Below are positions 33,701-43,921 of a DNA stretch of 64,000 nucleotides, piece by piece (positions within the stretch are counted from its first letter, which is position 1; every line of letters starts with the position of its first letter). Both the position numbers and the translations under genes were made by a program. The stretch is from Armatimonadota bacterium. GTDB lineage: Bacteria; Armatimonadota; JADLDR01. The notes under the pieces were generated by a model. It did not search any database and was not told the origin of the DNA. It saw only the letters and a program-made list of their open reading frames with translations. The DNA is taken from assembly GCA_020846535.1 (NCBI GenBank), contig JADLDR010000040.1, positions 1 through 64,000 of the forward strand, in the 5' to 3' direction.

Positions 33701-34500
33701 TCAGACCGACAGATTCAGGAAGGCTTCGGCTGAGGCAAGATCGGAAACATAACGCTCCCGGAGGGTGCGCCTGTCCTCTTTGGACAGGCCGAGATACGCT
33801 TCGACGGAGGCGTCGAAGGGCGTGTCGCGCCACTCCTCCTCATCCGCTTCCGGGTTGCAGAGGATGCCGGCGGCGTGAACGGCGGCAGCGGGGAAATAAT
33901 CGTCATCGGGATCGGGGCGGTGGTGCTGCTCGATGGCGGCGTCGAAGACGGGCGGCAGGTTCCAGTGGAGGGCGATCCACTGACCGACGAGGGTATGCGG
34001 AGCGCCCAGGATCACCTGCTCGGCCTCATAGTCGGGAATCGACTGCTGGCGCTGCACGGAACGAACCTCCTGCATCGGGCCGGAGAAAAAGAAGATCAGG
34101 AAAAGCTCCCCGATATTGTGCAGCAGCCCGGCCATGAAGGCTTCCTCCTCGGCCTGATCGCCCGCCGCGCCGTCGCCGGGCGATCAGGCGGGAGCCGATA
34201 GCCGCGCTGACCGAATGCTTCCAGACCTGCTGCCGTTCCGGGCCAGGATGCCTGCCGCTCAAAAGCTGGGCCATCGAGATTTCCAGAACCGGGTTGGCGA
34301 CTGCGAACAGCCCCAGAATCACGATCCCCTGCCGGATGACGATTACCGGCTGAGGCAGCCCGTAATAGGCCGAATTGACCAGCCTCAGCACCTGGGACGA
34401 AAGCCCTTCATCCAGGCAGATCAGGTCATTGGCCTGCTTGACCGAGGTTTTGGGATCATCACGGACAGTATATTGACGACATACATCGAAGTAGCCCTGT
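33701..34500 (-). pseudogene. HDOD-domain protein gene, frameshifted and 5'-truncated
   Basis: The upstream portion reads LICLDEGLSSQVLRLVNSAY, YGLPQPVIVIRQGIVILGL and QQVWKHSVSAAIGSRLIARR (typical HDOD). Near 34165 the frame must shift by one base (within GGCGACGGCGCGGCGGGCG) to continue as GDQAEEEAFMAGLLHNIGEL, APHTLVGQWIALHWNLPP and AAIEQHHRPD. No start codon with a ribosome site is seen in the right frame after the cheA stop at 34501, and the usual first part of the domain is missing. HDOD proteins are regulatory and often accompany chemosensory genes. A sequencing error could explain the shift, but hardly the missing 5' end. Confidence 0.7.
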
Positions 34501-36549
34501 TTACGCCGCGCTCTGTTCGGGCCGGGCGCGGCCCTGCCGCATGGAGGCTTCCCGCACCAGAGCGCCCACGTCCATGATCAGGGCGACGCTGCCGTCCCCC
34601 AGAATCGTGGCTCCCGATATGCCCCGGATTTCGCCCAGGTATCGCCCCAGAGACTTGATCACGACCTCCTGCTCGCCCAGCAGGGAATCGACGATCAGGC
34701 CGATCTGCTTTTCGGCCAGCCCGACCAGCACCACGTAGGCGGATTCCTGCGCCCCTGCGGAGACCTGCCCCGATTCCATCAGGCCGAAGACTTCCTTCAC
34801 ATGGAGGAGGGGCAGCGTTTTCTGGCGGTGAATAATGACGCCGCATCCGCTGATCAGGTGTACCCTGTCCTGCTCCAGCTTGATGGCCTCCAGCACCGAT
34901 GTGAGCGGGATGGCGAACACCCCTCCGGCCACCGAGACGAGCAGGCCCCGAATGATCGCCAGCGTCAGCGGGAGCTTGACGGTGAAGAGCGTTCCCTCCC
35001 CGGCTGCGCTCTGGATATCGATCAGTCCGTTCAGCTTCTGGATATTGCTTTTGACGATATCCATCCCGACGCCCCGGCCCGATACTTCGCTGACCTGTCG
35101 GGCCGTGCTGAAGCCGGGCGCGAAGATCAAATTGACGACATCCTGCTCGGTCAGGCGAGAGGCCGTTTCTGCGGAGACCACGCCTTTGCGGATGGCGCTG
35201 GCCCGGATGACCGCAGGGTCTATGCCTTTGCCGTCGTCCTGGACATCGATGACGATATAATTTTCCTCATGCCGGGCGGAGAGGCGAATCTGCCCGGCCT
35301 TGTCTTTCCCGTCGCGAACCCTTTCCTCCGAGGTCTCGATGCCGTGATCGATGGCGTTTCGCAGCAGGTGGATCAAGGGGTCGCCGATCACCTCGATGAC
35401 GGAACGGTCCAGTTCCGTTTCCTTGCCCTCGACGATGAAATGAACCTCCTTGCCCGCCTTCTGGGCCAGATCGCGCACCATGCGCGGGAAGCGGTTGAAG
35501 ACTTGCTCGATGGGGAGCATCCGGGCCTTCATGATCTCTTCCTGAAGCTCGTCCGTCACCCGTCCGATATGGCTCGCCGTCTCGACCAGGCTGGAGTGGA
35601 GTTCGTCATTGTTATGTCTCGCGCCGAAGGCCATCCCCAACTGCACCATCCGCGTCCGGTCGATGACCAGTTCTCCCACCAGGTTCAGGAGATTATCGAG
35701 CCGTTCCACATCCACCCGGATCGTCTGGGAAGTTTTACGCCCGGCTTGCCCTTTCGTCTCCGGCTCGGACACGAGAGGCCGGGATTCGGAGGCCGTAGGA
35801 AGAGGCGCATGAATTTCCGGAGGCGGCGCGGTTTCGGCCATGCCATAGATCGCCACCGATTGCACCTCCGCGATATGGGCGAGGGCTTTCCGGACGTCTT
35901 CCGCAGGCAGGGCCGTTTCCAGGAAGACATCGAAGCTGTCTCCGAATTTCTCGTCATCCAGGTCGTCCCGGGAAGGGCTGGATTTGACGACGCTTCCCAT
36001 GCTTTCCAGGGTCTGGAAGGCCATATAGACCCTGACCGATTTCATGACCGTATCGGGGGCGAGGGCGATGGTGATCCCCATCGGCTCGGGCCCCTCGGGT
36101 TCCGCATCGGCTGCGGGAGCTTCGGCGGCCGGCTGCGGAGCGGCTTCCGGGGGGGACTGAGCCGTATCCCACGCTTCGAGCCTCTTCAGGAGAGAAGAGC
36201 CGTCGAAAGTGGCCTGACGGCCTTCTACGATGGCCCCTTTCAGTTGCTTCAGGGCGTCCAGGCATTCGAACAAAATATCCACAACGGGAGTGGAGACCGC
36301 CATCTCCTCCTTGCGGAGCCGGTCCAGGATATTCTCCATCCGGTGGGTCAGGTCGCCCATCTCCATGAAGCCCATCGCCCGGGCCGAACCCTTCAGGGTG
36401 TGGGCCGCCCGGAATATCTCCTGAAGGGTGGGCAAGGAATCCCCGCCCTCCTCCAGCCGCAGGATCCCCTGCTCCATCAAATCGATCTGTTCCTCGGCCT
36501 CGTCCAGAAAGACTCCCAGATACTGCGACATATCCATTTCTTGAGACAT
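34501..36549 (-). CDS. cheA: Chemotaxis-type histidine kinase CheA
   Basis: Predicted 682 residues behind GGAGG. The Hpt domain carries the phosphorylatable His50 (AAHTLKGSARAMGF). A linker of about 120-260 is Ala/Pro-rich. The dimerisation helices include RLDNLLNLVGELVIDRTRM. The GHKL ATPase has LIHLLRNAIDHGIE, VQDDGKGID and SGRGVGMDIVKSNIQ. The CheW-like C-terminal domain starts near LLVSVAGGVFAIPLTS and ends with SGATILGDGSVALIMDVGAL. All catalytic elements are present. No receptor, cheW or cheY is next to it, so it may serve a non-flagellar chemosensory pathway. A decayed HDOD gene follows directly. Confidence 0.95.
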   Translation of the reverse strand: MSQEMDMSQYLGVFLDEAEEQIDLMEQGILRLEEGGDSLPTLQEIFRAAHTLKGSARAMGFMEMGDLTHRMENILDRLRKEEMAVSTPVVDILFECLDALKQLKGAIVEGRQATFDGSSLLKRLEAWDTAQSPPEAAPQPAAEAPAADAEPEGPEPMGITIALAPDTVMKSVRVYMAFQTLESMGSVVKSSPSRDDLDDEKFGDSFDVFLETALPAEDVRKALAHIAEVQSVAIYGMAETAPPPEIHAPLPTASESRPLVSEPETKGQAGRKTSQTIRVDVERLDNLLNLVGELVIDRTRMVQLGMAFGARHNNDELHSSLVETASHIGRVTDELQEEIMKARMLPIEQVFNRFPRMVRDLAQKAGKEVHFIVEGKETELDRSVIEVIGDPLIHLLRNAIDHGIETSEERVRDGKDKAGQIRLSARHEENYIVIDVQDDGKGIDPAVIRASAIRKGVVSAETASRLTEQDVVNLIFAPGFSTARQVSEVSGRGVGMDIVKSNIQKLNGLIDIQSAAGEGTLFTVKLPLTLAIIRGLLVSVAGGVFAIPLTSVLEAIKLEQDRVHLISGCGVIIHRQKTLPLLHVKEVFGLMESGQVSAGAQESAYVVLVGLAEKQIGLIVDSLLGEQEVVIKSLGRYLGEIRGISGATILGDGSVALIMDVGALVREASMRQGRARPEQSAA

Positions 36550-36692
36550 CGCAACCGCCTCCGATAGCTTCCACGCAATAAGCGCATCCCGATTATCGGC
36601 AGCGGAGGCAAAAACTGGAGGCGGAAGAGGCTGCCCCTATGATGCCTGCGGCAGCCTGTGGCTAAAAATAATCCAAGTTGCTGCCCATGAAC

Positions 36693-36756
36693 CGGTAGGG
36701 GCGCGATTCACCGCGCCCAATGGCCTTGGAGGGCGCGATGAATCGCGCCCCTACCG
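36693..36756. repeat. Long palindromic repeat (GTAGGGGCGCGATTCA type)
   Basis: CGGTAGGGGCGCGATTCA (36693-36710) and TGAATCGCGCCCCTACCG (36739-36756) are exact reverse complements, with inner CCGCGCCC / GGGCGCG also pairing. It sits in the 295-base gap upstream of cheA (36550-36844), where no gene is seen. Confidence 0.75.
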
Positions 36757-36844
36757 TGTCAACAGCGGCCAGCCCGGGCAGGTGACAGATCGGGTTCATC
36801 ATAGCAGACTGCCGCAGGCATGGAGCGCGTGGAGCCGCAAGGGA

Positions 36845-37606
36845 TTACAGCGCCCGGTTGTCCGCGCTGTAGTAGCGGTTGCCTCCCTCCTCGTGCGGGC
36901 GGATGGTGAAATCGTGGATATAGACCCCGCGAAAGAGGGTACGCCGCTTGGGTGGCATGGACTCGACGATCTCGGGGGATAGGTTCAGGCGGTGATACTG
37001 GGCGGAATAGTGGTTGTAGGCCGAGAAGATGGAGATGCGCTCCCGTTCCGCACTCTTCCAGGCGGTGGCGGCGTGCAGCAACGACTCGGTGAAAATCAGA
37101 AGCGATCCCGCCGGGCAGTCGTAGCTTTCCAGGTGCGGATTGTCCGGCTGCAAGACTTCATCGGGGAAGGGAAAGGCGGTCTTGTGCGACCCGGACAGGA
37201 ACAGGGTTCCTCCGTCGCCTTTTCGGACAGGATTCAGCTCCCAGACGACCCGGGTGAGGCCGGAATAGAGGCTTTTGCCGTCGGTGGCATAGCTCTGCGG
37301 GCCGACGCCCGGCCCGCCGTGGGGCCGCTCCGTCCCGCCCGGCGTCCAGCCCTGCTGCCGGATAGTCACAAAGGCGTTCTCGCAGCGGAACAGATAGTAG
37401 TCCTCCGGGCAGGAGCCGCTGCCCAGGATGAAGCTAAGGAGAGACACCACCTGCGGGTGGTCAAGAAGCTCCTGGGCCGGGCCGGTAAAGGGGCTGCCCC
37501 CGGCCCGGAGGTGGTCGCGCACGGCGGCGCATTCCTGCTCGGACAGCACGGCAGGCAGCAGAAGCCAGCCCTGCAAATCGAAGAAAAACTTCTGGAATTC
37601 GGTCAT
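36845..37606 (-). CDS. Phytanoyl-CoA dioxygenase (PhyH) family protein
   Basis: Predicted 253 residues from ATG 37606 behind GGAG. Start LTEF-like (TEFQKFFFDLQGWLLLPAVL). The iron site appears as RPHGGPG (the usual HxD is altered to HGG), SLLIFTESLLHAATAWKSAERERISIF (distal His and Arg). The Asp ligand is therefore not obvious, which may mean a changed metal site or a halogenase-like variant; this needs care because the alignment is by eye. It lies 138 bases after cysA on the same strand. Confidence 0.8.
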   Translation of the reverse strand: MTEFQKFFFDLQGWLLLPAVLSEQECAAVRDHLRAGGSPFTGPAQELLDHPQVVSLLSFILGSGSCPEDYYLFRCENAFVTIRQQGWTPGGTERPHGGPGVGPQSYATDGKSLYSGLTRVVWELNPVRKGDGGTLFLSGSHKTAFPFPDEVLQPDNPHLESYDCPAGSLLIFTESLLHAATAWKSAERERISIFSAYNHYSAQYHRLNLSPEIVESMPPKRRTLFRGVYIHDFTIRPHEEGGNRYYSADNRAL

Positions 37607-37744
37607 GGACGTCTCCTTGCCGGGCCGATGGGCGCGAGGCCTCTGTCGGTCGCGTTCGAGGTCCCCGCGGTCAATCTTCGTCCAGCAAGCGTCTATTCGA
37701 CCTCCCTACGTTTCCTTCCTCGTGATGTGTCAGGGGATATCGAC

Positions 37745-38815
37745 CTAAATGGAGTAATCCTCCACAAAGACTCTCAGATTTTTCGGGCTGACGAACACAT
37801 GCTCTCCGGCGGTAAGGCCCAGTTCGTTGAAGCGATCTTTGCTCATCTCCACCTCTATCGGTTCGTGGGTGTGGCGGCCCTTGAGCTCCAGGCGGACGAC
37901 CGGGCCGATGGCGTGGATGTGGCAGACCAGGGCCTCGATGGCCTCCGCCCCATCCCGGTGGCGCTCGATTTCCATATCGTGAGGCCGGACATAGCCTACC
38001 ACCAGCGAATCGTGGGTCGCCAGATGGTCGAGGGCCTCGAACTCGCCGTCCCCCAAGCTCATCTTGCCCTGGTGTACCCGCCCGTGGAAGATGTTGACAT
38101 TGCCCAGAAAGCGGTAAACAAAGGGGGTGGCCGGGTGGTCGTAAACCTCCTCGGGAACGCCCATCTGCTCTATTCGCCCCTCGTTCATCACCACCACCCG
38201 GTCCGCTACCTCCAGGGCTTCCTCCTGGTCGTGGGTGACGAACACGCTGGTGATCTGCAATTCGTCGTGCAGGCGGCGGAGCCACCGGCGCAATTCCTGG
38301 CGGATGTTGGCGTCCAGCGCCCCGAACGGCTCGTCCAGGAGGAGAATCTTCGGCTCGATGGCGAGGGCGCGGGCCAGGGCCACCCGCTGTCGCTGGCCTC
38401 CGGAAAGCTGTGAGGGGTAGCGGTTCGCCAGCCAATCGATCTGCACCAGCTTCAGCAGTTCCCCCACCCGCTCCCGGACCTCCCGCTCCTGCGGCCTGAG
38501 CCGCTTGGGGCGCACCCGCAGCCCGAAGGCTACATTCTCGAAAACGGTCATATGGCGGAAGAGGGCGTAGTGCTGAAAAACGAACCCTACCTGCCTCTCC
38601 CGCACGTTCCGATGGGTAGCGTCTTCCCCGTGGAAGAGGATGGCCCCTCTGTCCGCCGCCTCCAGCCCTGCGATGATCCTGAGCAGGGTTGTCTTCCCCG
38701 ATCCTGAAGGCCCCAGAAGGGCCACCAGCTCCCCGGAGGCGATTTCCAGATCGATGTCCCGGAGCGCCCTGTAGCTGCCGAAGGTTTTGCTGACACCGCA
38801 AATTTCTATGCTCAT
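37745..38815 (-). CDS. cysA: Sulfate/thiosulfate ABC transporter ATPase CysA
   Basis: Predicted 356 residues; its ATG overlaps the cysW stop (ATGA). Walker [13 protein letters not shown]-loop [14 protein letters not shown], signature [19 protein letters not shown], Walker [13 protein letters not shown] and H-loop [11 protein letters not shown] are all present. The C-terminal TOBE-like domain ([33 protein letters not shown]) matches sulfate-type CysA rather than other importers. It powers CysTW for sulfate uptake and is the last gene of the sulfur operon. Confidence 0.95.
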   Translation of the reverse strand: MSIEICGVSKTFGSYRALRDIDLEIASGELVALLGPSGSGKTTLLRIIAGLEAADRGAILFHGEDATHRNVRERQVGFVFQHYALFRHMTVFENVAFGLRVRPKRLRPQEREVRERVGELLKLVQIDWLANRYPSQLSGGQRQRVALARALAIEPKILLLDEPFGALDANIRQELRRWLRRLHDELQITSVFVTHDQEEALEVADRVVVMNEGRIEQMGVPEEVYDHPATPFVYRFLGNVNIFHGRVHQGKMSLGDGEFEALDHLATHDSLVVGYVRPHDMEIERHRDGAEAIEALVCHIHAIGPVVRLELKGRHTHEPIEVEMSKDRFNELGLTAGEHVFVSPKNLRVFVEDYSI

Positions 38816-39708
38816 GGAATTTCCACATCCCTCTGCGCGGCGGCAAGCTGCTGCTGGGCCTTCCATTCGACCACCGTTTTGGCGGTCAGGGTGACCAGGG
38901 CCAGCATCGCCAGCAGGGAAGCCACTGCGAAGGCGGCGACGAAGTTGTATTCGTTATAGAGGATCTCGACATGAAGGGGCATGGTGTTGGTCATCCCGCG
39001 GATATGGCCGGAAACGACCGAGACGGCCCCGAACTCGCCCATGGCGCGGGCGTTGCAGAGGATGACCCCGTAGAGAAGGCCCCATTTGACGTTGGGCAGG
39101 GTGACGCGGGAGAAGGTCTGCCAACCGGTCGCGCCCAGCCCCAGGGCCGCTTCCTCCTCCTCCGTCCCGGTGGCCTGCATGATGGGAATGAGTTCCCTTG
39201 CCACGAAGGGAAAGGTCACGAATACAGTCGCCAGCACAATCCCCGGAACGGCGAAGATGATCTTGAGGTTGTGATCCGCCAGCCAGGGGCCGAAAAGCCC
39301 CTGCAAGCCGAACAGCAGCACAAAGATCAGGCCGGACACCACCGGCGAGACGGCGAAGGGCAAATCGATCAGAGTGATGAGCAGGTTCTTGCCGAAGAAC
39401 TCGTATTTCGCAATCGCCCACGATGCGGTCAGGCCGAAGAGCAGGTTCAGGGGAACCGCTATCGCGGCGGCCAGCAGAGTCAACCGGACGGCTGAAAGCG
39501 CCTCCGGCTCCCGGATGGCGGCCAGGTACGCCTGGGGACCCTTCTCCAGAGCCTGCGCGAAGATCGCGACCAGGGGGACGATCAAAAACAGGCCCAGGAA
39601 GAAGACGGCGATCAGGATCAGCGCCCAGCGCACCGGCGCAGGCTCGGTGACGGCCCTGTGACGGGCGGCGGACGGGGAGGATGTATTCAGATGGACGCTA
39701 CCGGGCAT
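38812..39708 (-). CDS. cysW: Sulfate ABC transporter permease CysW
   Basis: Predicted 298 residues from ATG 39708 behind AGGAG. Six membrane segments can be read, the first being [21 protein letters not shown]. The ATPase-docking EAA loop is [48 protein letters not shown] and [19 protein letters not shown] are typical of CysW. It pairs with CysT to form the channel. An upstream open frame exists but lies over cysT and was not used. Confidence 0.95.
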   Translation of the reverse strand: MPGSVHLNTSSPSAARHRAVTEPAPVRWALILIAVFFLGLFLIVPLVAIFAQALEKGPQAYLAAIREPEALSAVRLTLLAAAIAVPLNLLFGLTASWAIAKYEFFGKNLLITLIDLPFAVSPVVSGLIFVLLFGLQGLFGPWLADHNLKIIFAVPGIVLATVFVTFPFVARELIPIMQATGTEEEEAALGLGATGWQTFSRVTLPNVKWGLLYGVILCNARAMGEFGAVSVVSGHIRGMTNTMPLHVEILYNEYNFVAAFAVASLLAMLALVTLTAKTVVEWKAQQQLAAAQRDVEIP

Positions 39709-39719
39709 GAAGGAACTCC

Positions 39720-40550
39720 TCAGCGCGCCCCGTGGCGGCGACGGCTCCACCACTGGAGCAGGTTGATCACGGACAGCATGACAAAAGACCCGACCAGCAT
39801 CACCACGGCGATAGCGGTCGCCCCGCTGTAATCGTATTGTTCCAGCTTGGTGATGATCAAAAGCGGGGTGATCTCCGTTTTGAGCGGCATATTGCCGGAG
39901 ATGAAGACCACTGACCCGTATTCCCCCAGGGCGCGCGCAAAGGCGAGAGCGAACCCGGTCAGCCAGGCGGGCCAGAGGGTTGGCAGGATGACCCGGGCGA
40001 AGGTCTGCCACCTGCCCGCCCCCAGGCTGGCCGCGGCCTCTTCGTATTCCTTGTCCATATCCTGAAGGACGGGCTGGATCGTCCTGACCACGAAGGGCAG
40101 TCCGATAAAGGTCAGGGCGATCACCACGCCCAGCGGGGAAAAGGCGGCCTGGATGCCCAGCGGGGAAAGATACCGCCCGACCCACCCGTTCGGCGAATAG
40201 AGGGTGGTGAGCGCGATCCCCGATACGGCGGTCGGCATGGCGAAGGGTAGATCGACCAGGGCGTCCATCAGTCGCCTTCCGGGGAAGCTGTAGCGTACCA
40301 GCACCCAGGCCACCAGCAGGCCGAAAAAAGCGTTCGCCAGAGCGCCCAGCAACGATGCCCCGAAGCTGAGCCGGTAGGAGGCCAGCACCCGCGGGGACGT
40401 GACGGTCTCCCAGAAATGCACCCAGGACATATGAGAGGTTTTCATGAAGAGGGCGGACAGCGGGATCAGGACGATCAGGCAGAGATAGAGTACCGTGAAC
40501 CCGTATGCCAGCCCGAATCCCGGAAGAATGCTGCGCTGTTTCAAAACCAT
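39720..40550 (-). CDS. cysT: Sulfate ABC transporter permease CysT (CysU)
   Basis: Predicted 276 residues from ATG 40550 (AAGGA 10 bases upstream). Family marks: [23 protein letters not shown] (first membrane segment), [45 protein letters not shown] (EAA loop) and [17 protein letters not shown]. Six membrane segments in all. It lies 11 bases before cysW, one transcript. An in-frame TTG at 40595 is an alternative start. Confidence 0.94.
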   Translation of the reverse strand: MVLKQRSILPGFGLAYGFTVLYLCLIVLIPLSALFMKTSHMSWVHFWETVTSPRVLASYRLSFGASLLGALANAFFGLLVAWVLVRYSFPGRRLMDALVDLPFAMPTAVSGIALTTLYSPNGWVGRYLSPLGIQAAFSPLGVVIALTFIGLPFVVRTIQPVLQDMDKEYEEAAASLGAGRWQTFARVILPTLWPAWLTGFALAFARALGEYGSVVFISGNMPLKTEITPLLIITKLEQYDYSGATAIAVVMLVGSFVMLSVINLLQWWSRRRHGAR

Positions 40551-40589
40551 GTGGCTTGGTTCCTTGAAGCTTTCGCCAATGCCTTGAAG

Positions 40590-40740
40590 AGCCAACCGCC
40601 CCCTCGGTCCCCCGCCGGGCTTCGGCGGGGGGAGTGGGCTTGGGGTGCTTTGTTCAATCTCCCAAAAGACCGCACCATCTCAGCCCCCCGAAGCCGGGGG
40701 GGTTGGGGGGTGCTTTTCAGAGGTTGAGGGGCGCTTTCTC
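40590..40740. repeat. GC-rich hairpin repeats between sbp and cysT
   Basis: Two hairpins: CCCCCGCCGGGCTTCGGCGGGGG near 40610-40632 and CCCCCCGAAGCCGGGGGGG near 40683-40701, flanked by the matching words CTTGGGGTGCTTT and GGGGGGTGCTTTT. They may tune expression of the permease genes relative to the binding protein by shielding mRNA ends. Confidence 0.55.
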
Positions 40741-40791
40741 TCACTATCCCCTATCACCCGATGGATGTCATGGCGATGCCTGATGATTTCC

Positions 40792-41802
40792 TTATCTCTC
40801 GTAAATCCGGTCGAAGATGCCACCGTCGGCGAAGTGGATTTTTTGCGCCTTCTGCCAGCCTCCGAAGATCTGATTGATGGTGAACAATTTCACTTTCGGG
40901 AACTTGAAGGGGAGGCGGGAGGCGGCGGCCAGCCGGGGACGGTAGTAATGCCGGGCCGCGATCTGCTGACCGGCGGGCGAGTAGAGATATTTCAGGTAGG
41001 CCACGGCGACCGCCCGGGTGCGGTGGCGCTCCGTCACCTTATCCACCCAGGCCACGGATGGCTCGGCCAGGATGCTGATGGAGGGAACGACCATCTGGAA
41101 GCGGTTTCTGCCCAGCTCGTTCAGGGCCAGGAACGCCTCATTCTCCCAGGCGATCAGGACATCCCCCAGGCCGCGTTGCACGAAGGTGGTGGTGGAGCCT
41201 CTGGCCCCGGAATCGAGAACGGGAACGTTCTGGTAGAGCCGGGTGACGAACTCCCGGGCCTTGGCGGCATTGCCGTCTTTCTGCCGGAGGGCGTAGGTCC
41301 AGGCGGCCAAGTAGTTCCAGCGAGCGCCGCCGGAGGTCTTGGGGTTGGGGGTAATGACCGAAACGCCGGGCCGGAGGAGATCGTTCCAGTCGCGGATGCG
41401 CTTGGGGTTGCCTTTGCGGACCAGAAAGACGATGGTGGAGGTGTAGGGCGCGCTGTTACTGGGCAACCGCTTCTGCCAGCCGGGGGGCATCAGGCGGCCC
41501 CGCGCGGCGATCTCGTCGATATCGTAGGCGAGGGCGAGGGTGACGACATCGGCGTCGAGGCCATCGATGACGGCGCGGGCCTGCTTGCCGGAGCCGCCGT
41601 GAGACTGGCGGACCGTGACACTCTGGCCGGTCTTTTGCTTCCAGTAGGCGGCGAAGGCGCGGTTGAAATCCTGGTAAAGCTCCCGGGTAGGATCGTAGGA
41701 GACGTTCAGCAGAGTGACGCTTTGCTGGGCGGAGCTGGAAAGGAGCGCCCCCAGGAGGAGCCAGAGTGCCAGGAGAAGCGTTATCTTTCGATGGATCGGC
41801 AT
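40792..41802 (-). CDS. Sulfate-binding periplasmic protein (Sbp/CysP type)
   Basis: Predicted 336 residues from ATG 41802 (GAGGG upstream). Signal peptide [19 protein letters not shown]. Sulfate-binding protein pattern: [94 protein letters not shown] and YYRPR. These residues bind the anion through backbone and side-chain contacts. It delivers sulfate to CysTWA, encoded just downstream. An upstream ATG (41838) is possible but leaves an unusual pre-sequence. Confidence 0.94.
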   Translation of the reverse strand: MPIHRKITLLLALWLLLGALLSSSAQQSVTLLNVSYDPTRELYQDFNRAFAAYWKQKTGQSVTVRQSHGGSGKQARAVIDGLDADVVTLALAYDIDEIAARGRLMPPGWQKRLPSNSAPYTSTIVFLVRKGNPKRIRDWNDLLRPGVSVITPNPKTSGGARWNYLAAWTYALRQKDGNAAKAREFVTRLYQNVPVLDSGARGSTTTFVQRGLGDVLIAWENEAFLALNELGRNRFQMVVPSISILAEPSVAWVDKVTERHRTRAVAVAYLKYLYSPAGQQIAARHYYRPRLAAASRLPFKFPKVKLFTINQIFGGWQKAQKIHFADGGIFDRIYER

Positions 41803-41876
41803 TGTCGGGAACCCTCGCGTTTTCGGTTGTTTATCCATGCCAATATAGCACAACTTCGCCTTCGGCGCATATCCTC

Positions 41877-43535
41877 TTACACAGCCGCCCCTGACTCGGG
41901 GCGGCTGGCCACAAGGGTGATCAGCCGGGCCTCATGCTCCGGGTCTTCTTCGGTGGGGGTGGCTCCGGCCAGGCGGGACATCTCCTCATCGGAGAGGCGG
42001 CGGCTGAAGTGCTGGAAGGTTTCGCCCGGCTCCCTCCGGCTCTCGAAGCCTTCCAGGATGCGGCGGATCACCTCATGGATTTCCGTTGCCGGGACGCGGC
42101 GCAGGACTTTCCGCCCGAACGCCTGCTCCCGGCCCAGGCCCCCGCCCAGGCTGACATCGAACGCCTCCACCTTTTCCCCGTTCAGCCGGGCCAAGCAGCC
42201 CTGGAGGCCGATGTCAGCGATGTGGAACTGGGCGCAGGAGTTGGGGCAGCCGTTGACATTGATGCGGATGTGCTGGCTGATAGGCACGTTCTTTTCCAGG
42301 TATTCCAGGATAGACGCCCCGCGAGCTTTGGTCTCCACCACGGAGAGGTTGCAGAACTGGATACCGGTGCAGGCGATCAGGCCGCGCCGGTACTGGCTGG
42401 CCCGTGCGTGGTGTAGCCCGGCGTCATCGAGCGCCCGGCAGAGGGGCGGCAGGTTCCCTTCCGGCACGTTCAGGATGAGCATGTTCTGCATGTTGGTGTT
42501 GCGGATGGAGCCATCTCCATAGCGTCTCGTAAGGCTTGCGACAGTCTCCAGGTCATCCGCATGGATGCGCCCGACCGGAACGGCGATACCGACCCAGTAC
42601 AGCCCTTCCTGCTTCTGGCGGTGTACCCCGATATGGTCGCGATAGGGGTCCAGCGGCTCCTCCTGCCGATCCCGCGGCTCCAGCGAGAACCCGATACGGC
42701 GGATCAGCTCCTCCCGGAACTTCTCCGGCCCCCAGTCGGCCACCAGGAATTTCAGGCGGGCATGCTTGCGGCTGGCCCGGTAGCCGCAGTCCCGGAAAAT
42801 CTCCGTGATGCCGACCACCACAGGGAGGGCCTGTTCGGGCAGGACAAACATATCGAGCCATTCGGAAAGATAAGGTTCTGCCGCCAGACCACCCCCGACC
42901 CGCACATGAAAGCCCACCTCACCATTCGAACCGCGCCGGGCGGCGATCAAGCCGATATCGTTGATCTCCGGCTGGTTGCAGCGCACCGGGCAGCCGGAGA
43001 TGGAGATCTTGAACTTGCGCGGCAGGTCCGCATAATCCCGGTTGCCCAGCAGGAAATTCGACACCTCCATCACTTTGCCGGAAGCGTCGCAGATTTCGCC
43101 CGGGTCCACCCCGGCCACCGGACAGCCCACCACATTGCGGGTCACATCCCCGCAGGCCCCGGTGGTGGTGATCCCAGCCTCCTCCAGGCGGCAGAAGATC
43201 TCGGGCATATCCTCGATACGGATCCAGTGAAGCTGGAAATCCTGCCGGGTGGTGATATCCGCAAAGCCCCGGGCGTACTCCCGAGCCAGATCGGCCACCG
43301 CCTGCGCCTGCCCCGCAGTCACCGCCCCATTCGGTATCTTGAGGCGAAGCATGAAATGGCCGTCATTCGGCCTCTGCCGGTACATCCCGTACCACCGCAT
43401 CCGGGCAAAATCGTCCTCCGTGATGCTCTCATAGCCCTCGCTGGCGTAGCGCAGGATATCGTCCCAAACATCCAACGGATGCTTGGCTCTCTTCAGCTTT
43501 TCGACGGCGTTCAGCTTTGGTTCAGGGGTACTCAT
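41877..43535 (-). CDS. Ferredoxin-dependent sulfite (nitrite/sulfite) reductase
   Basis: Predicted 552 residues. Two homologous halves, each starting with a ferrodoxin-like domain ([37 protein letters not shown]). Siroheme/4Fe-4S site: [10 protein letters not shown], then the four Cys as ACTGIQFC and NGCPNSC. It catalyses six-electron reduction of sulfite to sulfide, or nitrite to ammonia. Its place at the head of a sulfate-uptake operon favours sulfite. NirA and Sir proteins cannot be separated with certainty by eye, so no symbol is given. A promoter and repeated TCGGTTTA-type words lie upstream. Confidence 0.92.
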   Translation of the reverse strand: MSTPEPKLNAVEKLKRAKHPLDVWDDILRYASEGYESITEDDFARMRWYGMYRQRPNDGHFMLRLKIPNGAVTAGQAQAVADLAREYARGFADITTRQDFQLHWIRIEDMPEIFCRLEEAGITTTGACGDVTRNVVGCPVAGVDPGEICDASGKVMEVSNFLLGNRDYADLPRKFKISISGCPVRCNQPEINDIGLIAARRGSNGEVGFHVRVGGGLAAEPYLSEWLDMFVLPEQALPVVVGITEIFRDCGYRASRKHARLKFLVADWGPEKFREELIRRIGFSLEPRDRQEEPLDPYRDHIGVHRQKQEGLYWVGIAVPVGRIHADDLETVASLTRRYGDGSIRNTNMQNMLILNVPEGNLPPLCRALDDAGLHHARASQYRRGLIACTGIQFCNLSVVETKARGASILEYLEKNVPISQHIRINVNGCPNSCAQFHIADIGLQGCLARLNGEKVEAFDVSLGGGLGREQAFGRKVLRRVPATEIHEVIRRILEGFESRREPGETFQHFSRRLSDEEMSRLAGATPTEEDPEHEARLITLVASRPESGAAV

Positions 43536-43561
43536 CGCTTTCTCCGGATCAATCTTTATAA

Positions 43562-43617
43562 AATCGGTCGGTTTAATCGGTTTAGCTTATGATACTACAA
43601 CCCGGGTGATTTGTCAA
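43562..43617 (-). promoter_or_regulatory. Promoter and candidate operator of the sulfur assimilation operon
   Basis: On the minus strand TTGACA (43617-43612), a 17-base spacer and TATCAT (43594-43589). Between the promoter and the start lies AAACCGATTAAACCGACCGAT (about 43583-43563, minus strand), with three ACCGA-type words. This is a plausible repressor site, e.g. for an Rrf2/CymR-like regulator; that identity is inference. Confidence 0.7.
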
Positions 43618-43921
43618 GGAGTGTTTTGGGAAAAGCGCCTCGCCCCTGCTCCCTCGGGCTGGAGGGCAGGGTATAGAGGTTAGGGTGTAGGGTACGGGAT
43701 GGCAGCAGGCAGGGTGTTGGCTTTGAATCGGGGGTTTCCTGCTGTGAAAGTGAAGACAAGTGAAGCTGGTTTAGTATGTTAGCCTGTATTTTGTACAGTG
43801 TATGGCGGGCCGTGCGAGTGAAGGAAGTGAAGCCAGTGAAGTGAGGGTACATTCTTTTGTTTGTGTATGGGGTGTTTTTTTATTATACTGATGTTTAGCG
43901 TTTTTGCGTTAAAGGAGACGG
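43618..43921. other. Intergenic region with decayed repeats
   Basis: 304 bases without a supported gene. It contains one arm of the GGGTATAG...GGGTGTAGGGTA repeat (about 43669-43698) and a stretch rich in GTGAAG words (43745-43850). The AAAGGAG before the transposase remnant lies at its end. Confidence 0.5.

Noticed and set aside
34410-34480. Short frame beginning MYVVNILSVMIP after cheA as the HDOD start
   Set aside because: It is out of frame with the HDOD domain and ends after 21 codons.
43745-43850. GTGAAG-rich stretch as a tandem repeat or iteron origin
   Set aside because: The words are irregularly spaced and vary in orientation context; no replication gene is nearby.
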